From NCBI GenBank assembly GCA_045660745.1, contig JAZREJ010000012.1, positions 1-55,326 on the forward strand: DNA of 55,326 bases, read 5' to 3'. The number at the start of each line of letters is the position of its first letter. The stretch's first letter is position 1. The stretch comes from RGIG6353 sp045660745 (lineage in GTDB: Bacteria; Bacillota; Clostridia; Oscillospirales; SIG627). Made by a program: the position numbers and the translations under genes. This document shows, one piece after another, positions 22,999-31,804 of this stretch. The notes beneath the pieces are model-generated. The model ran no database searches. It worked only from the letters and a program-made list of their open reading frames with translations, and had not been told where the DNA came from.

Positions 22999-24768
22999 AT
23001 GAAAAAGAACACCACAAAACACGCCTTGCTTTTGAGCATACTATCTATTATGCTTTGCGCAGCGATGCTTATCGGTACTACATATGCGTGGTTTACCGAC
23101 AGCGTTACATCAGGAAAGAATAAGATTGTTGCAGGAAATCTTGATATTGAGCTCAAGTATTCCAAGGACTTCAATAATTGGAAGACTGTACAAGGTGCAA
23201 CAGATCTCGTTGACCCCAACGCTCTTTGGGAGCCGGGTCATACTGAGGTTGTATATCTTGAAATAAGCAATATAGGCTCTCTTGCACTCAAATACAACTT
23301 TGATATCAGCGTTGTTAATTCAACCGTAGGTATAAGCGTTCTCGGAAACGAAATTAAGCTTTCGGATTACCTCATGTATGATGTAATTGAAGTAACGGAA
23401 GCATTTGAAGACCGTGATGAGGCTCGTGAGGCGGTTGAAGATACCGCAAAGAAGCTTGACAATTACAACGGCGACGACGTTACCATGGCGTCAGATGAGC
23501 AGGCAAAGACTTTTGCCCTCGTTGTATATATGCCGGAAGAGGTCGGCAACGTGGCTAACTACCGAACAGACGCTATCACCATGTCAAACGGTGTGGCAAC
23601 GGGAATCCCCTCTATTGAGCTTGGCGTAAGCGTCGTTGCAACTCAGCTCAATCACGAAAGCGAAACCGATTCATTTAACGAAAATTATGACAAGGATGCA
23701 CCTCTCCCCGTTATAGTCGGCGACGACGGAGCAAAGTTTGACCTTTCAAGCTTCAACTTTAATATTCCCCAAGATGCGATAGATGATAATGCCGATACTA
23801 TTATTCCCTTGATAAACGATCTTACTCCTACCCCTGAGGTAATACTCCCCGAGGATATCACAGGCACTCTCAAGCATAAGCTTAAGTTTGATATCGAGCT
23901 TGAAGGAATCAAGGAGGGCAACACCGAGCCTATTGAAGTAAAGTACGTTATTCCCGGTAACGAGGATTACGTCGGCGTTGAGGTATATCATAACGGTGTT
24001 CTGATTCCGGACGCAACCTACGACCCCGCAACAAGAACCGTTTCCTTTGAGGCTACCTCCTTCAGCCCCTATGAGTTCGTTCTTGACGTCGGTGCAACTG
24101 TGATTCCCGAGTCCTATACCAACGATGAGGCTATCGCAATGCTCAAAGCCGCTAAGGATGGAGCTATCATTGACGGTAACGGAAGAAAGATTACCCTCCC
24201 CGATAACGTTGCGAATAACTGGAGCTTCCTTGTTCAGAATGGCGTTACCTTCAGAAATATGACCCTTTCCGCAAAGGGCGACGGAACAACCGTTATGTTT
24301 TATTGCAAGAATAAGACCGCAAAGATGAAGAACGTAACGTTTGAAAATACCAAATACGGCAAAAAGGCAGTTGAAATATCCACCAACGCCAGAAAGTCGC
24401 TCGTATTTGAGGATTGTACCATCAAGGGTAAGGCTTACGTTCAGGGTCCCAATATTACATTTACCCGTTGCTCCTTCAATACAAACATGAACCTTGAGAG
24501 CGCAAGTAATATTACGTTTAATGATAACGTGTTTACTGTAAGCGGAGCTATCACAATGAACTCAACGCTTTCTAACATCCTCTTTGTGAACAACACGTTC
24601 AAGTATGCTAATGCTATCAGACTTTACGCAGGAATGCCTCAGCCCACAAACGTTCAGCTTATAGGTAACACCTATAAGACAACTCTCGTCAAACCCGACT
24701 CAGGCGTTGACTATGCAGGCTGGAAGACAGCAGGCGCTTGGATAGAGCAGGATAACACTCAGAACTAA
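22999..24768 (+). CDS. SipW-dependent TasA/camelysin-like surface protein with C-terminal beta-helix
   Basis: A 589-residue secreted protein. The N-terminus is the SipW-cognate signal class: a hydrophobic core then LIGTTYAWFTDSVTSG and AGNLDIEL, as in TasA, TapA and camelysin. Residues about 40-230 form the TasA-like beta-sandwich (WEPGHTEVVYLEISNIGSLA; KLSDYL). Next come a proline-rich link, a small beta domain ending FSPYEFVLDV (residues 290-375), and a parallel beta-helix-like region (residues 390-570: FRNMTLSAKGDG, MKNVTFENT, VFEDCTIKGKA, NITFTRCSFN). No LPXTG anchor is present. A dedicated SipW-type signal peptidase, not in the window, would be needed. A paralogue lies at 51522. Likely a matrix or fibre component; not proven. 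Confidence 0.82.
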   Translation: MKKNTTKHALLLSILSIMLCAAMLIGTTYAWFTDSVTSGKNKIVAGNLDIELKYSKDFNNWKTVQGATDLVDPNALWEPGHTEVVYLEISNIGSLALKYNFDISVVNSTVGISVLGNEIKLSDYLMYDVIEVTEAFEDRDEAREAVEDTAKKLDNYNGDDVTMASDEQAKTFALVVYMPEEVGNVANYRTDAITMSNGVATGIPSIELGVSVVATQLNHESETDSFNENYDKDAPLPVIVGDDGAKFDLSSFNFNIPQDAIDDNADTIIPLINDLTPTPEVILPEDITGTLKHKLKFDIELEGIKEGNTEPIEVKYVIPGNEDYVGVEVYHNGVLIPDATYDPATRTVSFEATSFSPYEFVLDVGATVIPESYTNDEAIAMLKAAKDGAIIDGNGRKITLPDNVANNWSFLVQNGVTFRNMTLSAKGDGTTVMFYCKNKTAKMKNVTFENTKYGKKAVEISTNARKSLVFEDCTIKGKAYVQGPNITFTRCSFNTNMNLESASNITFNDNVFTVSGAITMNSTLSNILFVNNTFKYANAIRLYAGMPQPTNVQLIGNTYKTTLVKPDSGVDYAGWKTAGAWIEQDNTQN

Positions 24769-24783
24769 AAACTCAAAAAAACT

Positions 24784-24812
24784 ACCGCCCGAATTTCTTC
24801 GGGCGGTTTTTT
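24784..24812 (+). terminator. Terminator after the SipW-type gene
   Basis: ACCGCCCGAA-TTTC-TTCGGGCGGT followed by TTTTT, 16 bp after the stop codon. Confidence 0.9.
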
Positions 24813-24854
24813 GTAAAAGGGCAATATTTTTAATGAACAAATCAAAAAAGCATA

Positions 24855-24883
24855 TTGATTTAAAGGCTTGCGTGTGATATACT
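24855..24883 (+). promoter_or_regulatory. Promoter of the Gfo/Idh/MocA gene
   Basis: TTGATT, 17-bp spacer with TG before the -10, TATACT. Confidence 0.65.
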
Positions 24884-24918
24884 CACTCACGGTAGATATA
24901 TTTATTAGGAGAAAAGTT

Positions 24919-25944
24919 ATGAAAAAATTCAGAACTGCCATAATCGGCTGCGGTGCAATATTTCCCACACACGGTGTAAGTGTTCAGCACTGTGAGAGAG
25001 CCGAGCTTGTTGCGGTATGTGATATCGTAAAGGAAAAGGCTGACAGAACCGCCGAGAAATACGGCTGTGCGGCATATACCGATTATATCGAGATGCTTGA
25101 GCGGGAAGAGCTCGACGTTGTGCACATTTGTCTTCCCCATTATCTGCACGCACCCGTTGCCATCGAATGTATGAGGCGCGGTAAGCACGTAATAACAGAA
25201 AAGCCAATGGCAATAAGCGTAGAGGACGCCAAGGCTATGATGGATGCGGCAGAAAAATACGGCGTAACGCTTGCTTGCATCTTCCAGAACCGCTTCAATG
25301 CGGGAACACAGCTTGTAAGACGAATGTTCCTCGAAGGAGAGCTCGGACGTGTCAAGGGCGCAAGATGCTCTGTTACCTGGTATCGCCCCGAGTCTTACTA
25401 CAAGGCAGACAATTGGCATGGCACTTGGGACAAGGAGGGCGGAGGCGTTATTATAAATCAGGCAATACACACACTTGACGCAATGCGCTATATCATGAAC
25501 GCCGCACCTGTCGAGGTGTATGCCACCATTGCAAACAGGGGAGAGGCAAACATCGAGGTAGAGGATACTGCCGAGGGCGCGATACTATTTGACAACGGAG
25601 TGAGAGCTTCCTTCCATGCAATAAACTACTATTCCTTTGATGATGACGTTGAAATAAATTTTGATTTTGAGAAGGGGCGCGCGAAGATACTTTCGGACAG
25701 AGCCACCGTTACAATGTTCGACGGACGCAGCTTTACTGCCGTACACGATCCGTCAGAGTCCATTGACTACGGTGACGTTAAGGCTTATTGGGGAGTCAAC
25801 CACTTCAAGCAGATAGACGACGTTTACAAGTGTCTTGAAACGGGAGAAGCGATGTTCGTTGACCTCGAAGGCTCGTTTGAAACGCTGAAGATGGTATGCG
25901 GCATATACGAGAGCGGTAAAAAAAATATAAAGGTCACACTTTAA
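24919..25944 (+). CDS. Gfo/Idh/MocA-family NAD(P)-dependent sugar oxidoreductase
   Basis: A 341-residue oxidoreductase acting on a sugar, inositol or related polyol. It has an N-terminal Rossmann motif (TAIIGCGAIFPTHG), the family signature GKHVITEKPMAISVEDAKAM with catalytic Lys, and a C-terminal alpha/beta domain (WHGTWDKEGGGVIINQAIHTLD) whose Asp/His pair fits catalysis. The start is ATG 24919, 7 nt after AGGAG. It stands alone with its own promoter and terminator. Substrate is unknown; the nearby sugar genes suggest a catabolic role. Confidence 0.9.
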   Translation: MKKFRTAIIGCGAIFPTHGVSVQHCERAELVAVCDIVKEKADRTAEKYGCAAYTDYIEMLEREELDVVHICLPHYLHAPVAIECMRRGKHVITEKPMAISVEDAKAMMDAAEKYGVTLACIFQNRFNAGTQLVRRMFLEGELGRVKGARCSVTWYRPESYYKADNWHGTWDKEGGGVIINQAIHTLDAMRYIMNAAPVEVYATIANRGEANIEVEDTAEGAILFDNGVRASFHAINYYSFDDDVEINFDFEKGRAKILSDRATVTMFDGRSFTAVHDPSESIDYGDVKAYWGVNHFKQIDDVYKCLETGEAMFVDLEGSFETLKMVCGIYESGKKNIKVTL

Positions 25945-25950
25945 ACTTGA

Positions 25951-25979
25951 TCGGGGCGGATTTCCGTCCCGATTTTTTA
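25951..25979 (+). terminator. Terminator after the Gfo/Idh/MocA gene
   Basis: TCGGGGCGGA-TTTC-CGTCCCGA followed by TTTTTT. Confidence 0.88.
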
Positions 25980-26003
25980 CATAGGAAATTGCAAAAAGTT
26001 GCT

Positions 26004-26078
26004 TGTAACACAAAAGTCCACCTTGGGATTTGTGAGAGTCAGCGAGCTTACAATTAGTTGCCGGAGGCGACTTTTTTG
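26004..26078 (+). repeat. 75-nt dispersed intergenic element, copy C
   Basis: It begins TGTAACACAAAAGTC and ends with AATTAGTTGCCGGAGGCGAC plus a T-run, a GTTGCC/GGCGAC hairpin. The same 15-base start and a near-identical end recur, inverted, at 28303-28376. The 3' half also resembles 9985-10031. It lies between converging genes. Confidence 0.7.
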
Positions 26079-26107
26079 TTTACATATGGAACACTGACGT
26101 CTTGCGC

Positions 26108-26578
26108 TTATTCCTTTGCTTTTGTAACGTCCACCCATCCGAGGCTTCTCGAATAGCTTTCAAGCTCGGGAACGGTAAGTCCTATTGCGGAATTGGAGCT
26201 TCCGCAGGCGGGATATACAACGTCAAAGCGCTTGAGTGACTCGTCAAGATACACACGCACCCCATCGTTTATCGCAAACGGACAGACACCGCCCATGGCA
26301 TGTCCAACCTTCTCGACAAGCAGGTCGGGGGAGAGCATTTTTGCCTTGGTTTCAAAAAAAGCCTTGAACTTTGCGTTATCAACCTTAGTGTCTCCCGCGC
26401 ACACAACGATGACCACCGAGTCCTTTACCTCAAAGCTCATGGATTTTGCAATCCTTGCACCCTCACAGCCGAGAGCCGCCGCGGCAAGCTCGACCGTTGC
26501 GCTGGAAACGTCAAATTCAATTACGCGCTCCTCTATTCCCTTTTCGCGGAAAAATGCGCGTACCTTATCTATAGCCAT
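26108..26578 (-). CDS. ybaK: YbaK/EbsC-family aminoacyl-tRNA deacylase
   Basis: A 156-residue single-domain protein of the YbaK/INS editing fold, which hydrolyses mischarged aminoacyl-tRNA such as Cys-tRNA(Pro). Family features are FEVKDSVVIVVCAGDTKVDN (Lys in the active site), KMLSPDLLVEKVGHAMGGVCPF and VVYPACGSSNSAIGLTVPEL. It carries its own promoter. Exact tRNA specificity is not shown by sequence. Confidence 0.9.
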   Translation of the reverse strand: MAIDKVRAFFREKGIEERVIEFDVSSATVELAAAALGCEGARIAKSMSFEVKDSVVIVVCAGDTKVDNAKFKAFFETKAKMLSPDLLVEKVGHAMGGVCPFAINDGVRVYLDESLKRFDVVYPACGSSNSAIGLTVPELESYSRSLGWVDVTKAKE

Positions 26579-26604
26579 ATTATCTCCTCCTTATGTTTTT
26601 CAAG

Positions 26605-26633
26605 ATTCTATCATATTTTTATAAAAATGTCAA
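26605..26633 (-). promoter_or_regulatory. Promoter of ybaK
   Basis: Minus strand: TTGACA, 17-bp spacer, TAGAAT. Confidence 0.75.
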
Positions 26634-26669
26634 ATTTATCAAAGTTTAACTTATTTTCGTGAAAGTTCC

Positions 26670-26698
26670 TTGACAGACACGGAATATAGTGGTAAAAT
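26670..26698 (+). promoter_or_regulatory. Promoter of nagB
   Basis: TTGACA, 17-bp spacer, TAAAAT, about 32 bp before the ATG. Confidence 0.8.
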
Positions 26699-26730
26699 TC
26701 AGTTGTAAATAAAATTACGGAGGATTTTTT

Positions 26731-27453
26731 ATGAGATTTATCGTATGTAACAATTATGAAGAAATGTCTGAGAAAGCCGCTGAAATTTTCGCTTCTCAGC
26801 TTATTTTAAAGCCTGACAGCATTCTCGGACTTGCCACCGGTACCACCCCTATCGGAACCTATGACAGACTTGTCGAGATGAACAAGGCAGGCAAAATAGA
26901 CTTTTCCAAGGTTCAGACCTTCAACCTTGACGAATACTACCCCATCAAGGCTGACAACGATCAGAGCTATCGCTACTTTATGAACAAGTATCTCTTTGAC
27001 AGGGTTAACATTGATAAGGCAAACACCCACGTTCCGAACGGCGAAGCAGCTGACCCCGACGAGGAAGGCAAGAACTACGATGCAATGCTCTGTGCGGCAG
27101 GCGGAGTTGACGTTCAGCTTCTCGGCATCGGACGTAACGGCCACATTGCATTCAACGAGCCTGACTCATATCTCATTGCAGGCACTCACAAGACCGCACT
27201 CACAGATGACACAATTGAAGCAAATTCCCGTCTCTTTAACGATATTTCCGAGGTTCCTCACTACGCTCTTACTATGGGCATGGCGTCCATCATGAGCGCT
27301 AAGATGATAGTACTTCTTGCAAACGGACGCGGCAAGCACGATGCGATAGTTAAGCTTCTTGACGACAAGATCACTCCCGACTGCCCCGCAAGCTTCTTGA
27401 AGCTTCATCCGAATGTAGTTATCATTTGTGACAAGGAAGCATACGAAGGCTAA
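26731..27453 (+). CDS. nagB: Glucosamine-6-phosphate deaminase
   Basis: Converts glucosamine-6-phosphate to fructose-6-phosphate and ammonia, feeding amino sugars into glycolysis. The 240-residue protein has ILGLATGTTPIGTYDRLVE, the catalytic Asp in FNLDEYYPI, GIGRNGHIAFNEP with the catalytic His, and TMGMASIMSAKMIVLLA. Length is typical of the Gram-positive form. TACGGAGG precedes the ATG. nagA is not next to it. Confidence 0.96.
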   Translation: MRFIVCNNYEEMSEKAAEIFASQLILKPDSILGLATGTTPIGTYDRLVEMNKAGKIDFSKVQTFNLDEYYPIKADNDQSYRYFMNKYLFDRVNIDKANTHVPNGEAADPDEEGKNYDAMLCAAGGVDVQLLGIGRNGHIAFNEPDSYLIAGTHKTALTDDTIEANSRLFNDISEVPHYALTMGMASIMSAKMIVLLANGRGKHDAIVKLLDDKITPDCPASFLKLHPNVVIICDKEAYEG

Positions 27454-27508
27454 AATATATGGGGCACTCCAAAGCGGACAGTGCCCCGTTTTAATTCAGG
27501 AGGGAAAT

Positions 27509-28261
27509 ATGAAGCTCAAGCTTATGACCTACAATATCGCGGCAGGACGTAATTACACAAACTATGATGCAGAGGGCAAAACCTTTATTGATCCCGTATC
27601 TGCTATTGAATTTGTAAAGAGCGAGGCACCCGATGTTTGCGGCTTCAACGAGGTAGACAGACTCACAGACCGCTCGGGTGGACTTGATGAGCCGAAGATG
27701 ATGGGCGATATACTCGGATTTAACTGTGTTTTCGGAAAGACAATTTCTCTTGCTCCGCATGAATTTGCCGAGTACGGTAACGCCTTTTCAACCCGTTTCC
27801 CCATAATCGAAAGCGAGATAATTCCCATTCCTCTCCCCGAGGTAAAGCGCGAGGGCGTCCATTACGAGCAGCGCTCTGTCATCCGCGCAAGAGTTGACGT
27901 TGAGGGAAGAGTTGTTACCTTCATTCAGACTCACTTCGGACTTTCTCCCGAGGAGCAGGATGAATGTGTGAAGCTTATAGTATCTCTTATTGATGCCGAG
28001 GGCGACCGTCCCGTAGTGTTTTCGGGCGACCTCAACATGACACCCGATAACAAGGCGCTTGACCCCATTCGCGAGAGAATGTTCGACACGGGAACTCTCA
28101 TCGAGGCTCCCTACAAGACCTATCCCACCCACCACCGTGAAGCAAGATTTTTGAAAATCGACTATATCTTCCTGTCACACCACTTCAAGCCCGTTTCCGC
28201 AAGGGTACCGATTATAAACGTCAGCGACCACTACCCTTATATAATTGAAACGGAGCTTTAA
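27509..28261 (+). CDS. Endonuclease/exonuclease/phosphatase (EEP)-family hydrolase
   Basis: A 250-residue metal-dependent phosphodiesterase-fold protein. Motifs: MTYNIAAGRNYTNYD, CGFNEVDRL (metal Glu), FIQTHFGLSPEEQ, VFSGDLNMTP and the terminal VSDHYPY. The start is ATG 27509 behind GGAGGG. Cytoplasmic members act on nucleic acid, phospholipid headgroups or sugar phosphates; the substrate is unknown. It follows nagB by 55 bp and probably shares its transcript. Confidence 0.88.
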   Translation: MKLKLMTYNIAAGRNYTNYDAEGKTFIDPVSAIEFVKSEAPDVCGFNEVDRLTDRSGGLDEPKMMGDILGFNCVFGKTISLAPHEFAEYGNAFSTRFPIIESEIIPIPLPEVKREGVHYEQRSVIRARVDVEGRVVTFIQTHFGLSPEEQDECVKLIVSLIDAEGDRPVVFSGDLNMTPDNKALDPIRERMFDTGTLIEAPYKTYPTHHREARFLKIDYIFLSHHFKPVSARVPIINVSDHYPYIIETEL

Positions 28262-28302
28262 AAACAAATCTTACGTCGTAGAAGGTGAGCTTTGATTTTT
28301 AT

Positions 28303-28376
28303 GAAAACCGCCTTCGGCAACTGATTGTAAAGTTAGCAAGACGCTCACAATTTTTAATGAAGACTTTTGTGTTACA
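28303..28376 (-). repeat. 74-nt dispersed intergenic element, copy D
   Basis: On the minus strand it begins TGTAACACAAAAGTC, identical to the start of copy C, and ends with TTTACAATCAGTTGCCGAAGG then CGGTTTTC. The terminal GTTGCC/GGCGGT hairpin is conserved. Confidence 0.7.
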
Positions 28377-28395
28377 CGCAAATTGCGATGCAACG

Positions 28396-28439
28396 AAATA
28401 AGGAGAGAAGCTTTTAAAAGCTTCTCTCCTTATTTGTTT
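28396..28439. terminator. Long bidirectional terminator hairpin
   Basis: A perfect 20-bp palindromic stem (AAATAAGGAGAGAAGCTTTT and complement) followed on the plus strand by GTTTTTC. It lies between the EEP gene (plus) and the end of the lyase/redox operon (minus). Confidence 0.85.
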
Positions 28440-28477
28440 TTCAAAAGGCTTTTTCAAAAATATGAGACAGCTTTTTG

Positions 28478-29449
28478 TCACGCCATTGTTTTAAGCATCT
28501 CGAGAGTGACCTCATACTTGCCCGGTGCCTTGAATTCCTCAAGCATATATTCCGCCATTCGGTGAACCTCGTCTCCCGAGCTTCCCGCAATATGTGGGGT
28601 GAGTATGCAGTTGTCAAGTCTGTAAAACGGGGAATCCGCTTCGGGCGGTTCGGGATAGGTAACGTCAAGAACAGCTGTGATATCGGGACGCTTTTCAAGC
28701 ACCGCGATAAGCTCGCTTTCCACCACCTGTGCACCTCTGCCCGTATTTATGAACGTTGCGTTTTGAGGCATTGACTCAAAGTGAGCTCCCTTAAGCATTC
28801 CGACCGTCTCGGGATTGTTTGCTAGATGATTTGAAATGACGGAAGAAGTCCTGAAAAGCTCTTCAAGGCTCATCTTTTCAACCCCAAGACTCTTCGCACG
28901 CTCGTCGGATAAAAACGGGTCGAAGGCACATACCTTAAGCTTGTAGGAAGCAAGCATCTCTGCCACAAGCGTTCCTATCATTCCGACTCCGATAAGTCCG
29001 ACCTGCGCGCCGAAATTTCCGCGATAGAGGGAAAAGCACTCTCTTGCCTCGGCTCTTTTCCCAAGACTTGCAAGTCGTGAGGAGGCAAAAAAGCCCTTAT
29101 TTGCGAGAATTATCTGGGCAAGCGTGTATTCCGCAACGGGTACGGCATTTGCCGCCCACGCAGAATAGACGCGCACTCCGCACTCGAGAAACGGCTTTGC
29201 GAATGCCTGAACCGAACCCGCGGCGTAAAAAATTGCCTTGAGCGACGGGAAGCGTGATTTTATCTCCTCCTCTGAAAACGATGGCATTCCCCAAGTGGAA
29301 AATATGTATTCGACCTGAGAAAAATCCGCTTCATCCTCTTTTGTATATACTTTATCGGAAAGTCCCGCAATAGCGAAAAGTTCTTCTTTAACCGAACTCG
29401 GGTAGACGTTGTTTATGTTTTTTTCATCACCTAAAAATATCGCCTTCAT
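28478..29449 (-). CDS. D-isomer-specific 2-hydroxyacid dehydrogenase-like protein
   Basis: A 323-residue NAD-dependent dehydrogenase. The Rossmann motif is VGLIGVGMIGTLVAEML; the catalytic triad can be read as Arg in NTGRGAQVVE-flanking sequence (SVISNHLANNPET...), Glu in PEPPEADSPF and His in NCILTPHIAGSSGDE. It is the last gene of the seven-gene operon and overlaps the upstream isomerase gene by 4 bp. The substrate may be a 2-keto or 2-hydroxy sugar acid made by the operon; that is inference. Confidence 0.87.
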   Translation of the reverse strand: MKAIFLGDEKNINNVYPSSVKEELFAIAGLSDKVYTKEDEADFSQVEYIFSTWGMPSFSEEEIKSRFPSLKAIFYAAGSVQAFAKPFLECGVRVYSAWAANAVPVAEYTLAQIILANKGFFASSRLASLGKRAEARECFSLYRGNFGAQVGLIGVGMIGTLVAEMLASYKLKVCAFDPFLSDERAKSLGVEKMSLEELFRTSSVISNHLANNPETVGMLKGAHFESMPQNATFINTGRGAQVVESELIAVLEKRPDITAVLDVTYPEPPEADSPFYRLDNCILTPHIAGSSGDEVHRMAEYMLEEFKAPGKYEVTLEMLKTMA

Positions 29450-30159
29450 TTTAACTCCTCCAAAATTCTCATAAGCGCTTCCGCTTCCGCGCCGAGCGAT
29501 TCAAGTCTGTTGTCGGGCATGAATTCAAGAAGAAGCGTGCCGCCGTCAAACAGATCAAGATACCTCTTCCATATATCTGCGGCACCCTCAAGCGGAAAAT
29601 GCTTTTCGCCATCCCAATTAAATACGTGTATATTCTCAACCCAAGACGAAAGTGTCTTGGCTGACCTTATGTTTTCATCAACGCTCCGAAACTGATTCGG
29701 CTGCCAGTACATACGGAAGGCGGGACTTGAGACCTCCTCCATCAGCTCGCGCGCCGATTCAGGGGTATCGGTAAAGGTATTCATGTGACATTCCATTGCA
29801 AGAGTGACATTTTCGCTTTCGGCAAGCCTTGCCGCCTGTCGGCACTCGGAGAAAAGAGCCTTTTTATCGGTAGTTTCGGCACTTCCCACACTTCCGCACC
29901 AAAGGCGCAGAACGCTCGTGTTGTTAGCTTTTGCGGTGTCAATGTAAAATTTAAGCTCCGAAAGAGGAGTTGTGCCCAGCCTGAAATAAGTTCCGTAAGA
30001 GGACATGGGAACGTCGCTTTTCATAACGCCTCCCACAGGTAAATGCACGTCGCTCCCCCATTCAATAAAATCAAGAGGAGTTTTCTTTACGGCATTTATA
30101 ATTTCCTCCGCAGTTCTGTCCCTGAAGGATATTGAGCATACTCCCGTCTTAAATTTCAT
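29446..30159 (-). CDS. Sugar phosphate isomerase/epimerase-like TIM-barrel protein
   Basis: A 237-residue xylose-isomerase-like TIM barrel: TGVCSISFRDRTAEEIINAV, DFIEWGSDVHL, VTLAMECHMNTFTDTPESA with a metal-binding Glu/His, NIHVFNWDGEKHFPLEGAAD, and GGTLLLEFMPDN. Members of this superfamily isomerise or epimerise sugars, or cleave C-C/C-O bonds of sugar derivatives. It overlaps both neighbours (11 bp and 4 bp), implying coupled translation in the operon. Confidence 0.88.
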   Translation of the reverse strand: MKFKTGVCSISFRDRTAEEIINAVKKTPLDFIEWGSDVHLPVGGVMKSDVPMSSYGTYFRLGTTPLSELKFYIDTAKANNTSVLRLWCGSVGSAETTDKKALFSECRQAARLAESENVTLAMECHMNTFTDTPESARELMEEVSSPAFRMYWQPNQFRSVDENIRSAKTLSSWVENIHVFNWDGEKHFPLEGAADIWKRYLDLFDGGTLLLEFMPDNRLESLGAEAEALMRILEELK

Positions 30160-31804
30160 CTTTTTCTCCTATCTCAACGTGAAGCCTGTTTCCCTTCACC
30201 GAATATATTCTGTAGCGTCCGTTGCGATTGTGGTAAACGCCCTCGTCACACATACCGATTGTGTCACACGTGTAAACGCATTTGCTGTTTTTATAAACAA
30301 CTGATATCCCGTCTTCCCTCACAGTTACTGAGCTCTCCTTCCTTCCGTCAAAGAGAAATGCGGGTATCATAAATCCGCTCGCACCTTCAAAGCTAATGTC
30401 AACGCCGTTTTCCGTAATGCAGTATTTCTCACGCACGGTACACCCCTTCATTTCAAGCTCAAACGAAACAAAATCACGTCCCGAATCGGTCAAGCGGTAA
30501 TTTGCATAACCCTCACTTCCGCAAAGCCTTTCCGACTCAGTATCGACGAAGGCGCAAAGCGACATGGGACGAGGATTATCCCCCTCAAGCTTTATCGACT
30601 CGGTTTTTGGTGGGAATGGGAGGGAGAGACAAACTGTTGATTCGCACCCTTTTTTGTGTATTCTTCCCAGTCCGCTTGCATCATAGTGGAAATCTGCTTT
30701 TGTATCAAGCTCCAAAAAATAGCCGTGGGCATTCAAAAATGTTTTGTGAAAATCGGGGCTTGTCGAAACCGAATAAAAGCCCTCTTCGGCGGGTGATGTA
30801 CTCGGTGTAATATCCTCATTTGCAAAGAACAGTGCAAAGCCGATGTTCGATGCCGCTGTTATCATATACTTGTCAAAATATCCGTAAGGCTCACTTCCGA
30901 TAAAAGAGTCCCTCGGATAAGCGTTTTTCATGTGACAGAAATCGGGATTTTCAAGTCCTTTTAAGGTATGCTCCGCTGCGAGAATTGCCGCCGCGCGACA
31001 TTTTTTTGCAAGCTCGTTTTTTCCATTTTTGTGAAGTCTTGCCGCCTCCGTTTCAAAAAGTGAGATAAGCAACGGCTCGTTGTGTATAAACTGATTACTT
31101 CTGCCGCCGTAGGGAATCTCGCCTGTTACCGACTGCATTTTAAGGGTTAAATCAATCGACTTGTCAAGGGCATCCTCTATCGCCTCCCTGTGACGTCCGT
31201 CATAGCCGTAGCAAAGGAGCGCCGACATGAGAAATCTCGGCACGATATCGTAAACCATGGGGCATCCCGGGTCCTTGTACATTCCGTTTTCGTCAAGAGA
31301 AAGAAGCTGACTTGATATTTCATGGTCAACAAACGTCATATCTTCAATTCCGCACCAGCGGCATCTTACGTACTCGGACACCGCATTGAACATAGCCCAG
31401 TTGGGGACGGGCGTGTCGGGTGTGGGTGCTATCATCGAATAGCACTTCCACGGGTCAATTGCGGCATACGATTTCTTCCACTTTTTGATAAGTGCCTTGT
31501 CGCATCCGCCACGCTTTTCAAGTAGGGCAAGTGCGCACACAACCTCTCGCACGCTGAAATCGTTTGCAGCCTGTACTCTCGGAATACTGTCGGCGCATAT
31601 CTCCATTATTTCTTCGAATATCGGGTAGTAGTCAAAGCATCTTCCGTGCGCTATAAGGATTCCGATGTTAGCGCCGATTCTCGGGAAGCCATGCTCGGTA
31701 AGTCCGTCACGCTTCACACTTTCCACAAACTCATAAAGTCTCTCTTTTTCGTACACGGCAAGAGCTTTTTCGATTATATCAAGATAAATTTTTTTAGCAC
31801 TCAT
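30149..31804 (-). CDS. Unrecognised two-domain protein, alpha-toroid plus beta-sandwich shape
   Basis: A 551-residue cytoplasmic protein without signal peptide. Residues 1-330 are regular helices with aromatic and acidic clusters (DEGPTYW-like text is absent, but NAYPRDSFIGSEPYGYFDKY and MQSVTGEIPYGGRSNQFIHN stand out). Residues 340-551 are beta-rich (GYFLELDTKADFHYDASGLG; GRDFVSFELEMKGCTVREK). This arrangement is seen in polysaccharide lyases and glycoside hydrolases with an (alpha/alpha)6 barrel. I do not recognise a named family. It lies between a flavoprotein and a TIM-barrel gene, overlapping both. Confidence 0.75.
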   Translation of the reverse strand: MSAKKIYLDIIEKALAVYEKERLYEFVESVKRDGLTEHGFPRIGANIGILIAHGRCFDYYPIFEEIMEICADSIPRVQAANDFSVREVVCALALLEKRGGCDKALIKKWKKSYAAIDPWKCYSMIAPTPDTPVPNWAMFNAVSEYVRCRWCGIEDMTFVDHEISSQLLSLDENGMYKDPGCPMVYDIVPRFLMSALLCYGYDGRHREAIEDALDKSIDLTLKMQSVTGEIPYGGRSNQFIHNEPLLISLFETEAARLHKNGKNELAKKCRAAAILAAEHTLKGLENPDFCHMKNAYPRDSFIGSEPYGYFDKYMITAASNIGFALFFANEDITPSTSPAEEGFYSVSTSPDFHKTFLNAHGYFLELDTKADFHYDASGLGRIHKKGCESTVCLSLPFPPKTESIKLEGDNPRPMSLCAFVDTESERLCGSEGYANYRLTDSGRDFVSFELEMKGCTVREKYCITENGVDISFEGASGFMIPAFLFDGRKESSVTVREDGISVVYKNSKCVYTCDTIGMCDEGVYHNRNGRYRIYSVKGNRLHVEIGEKDEI

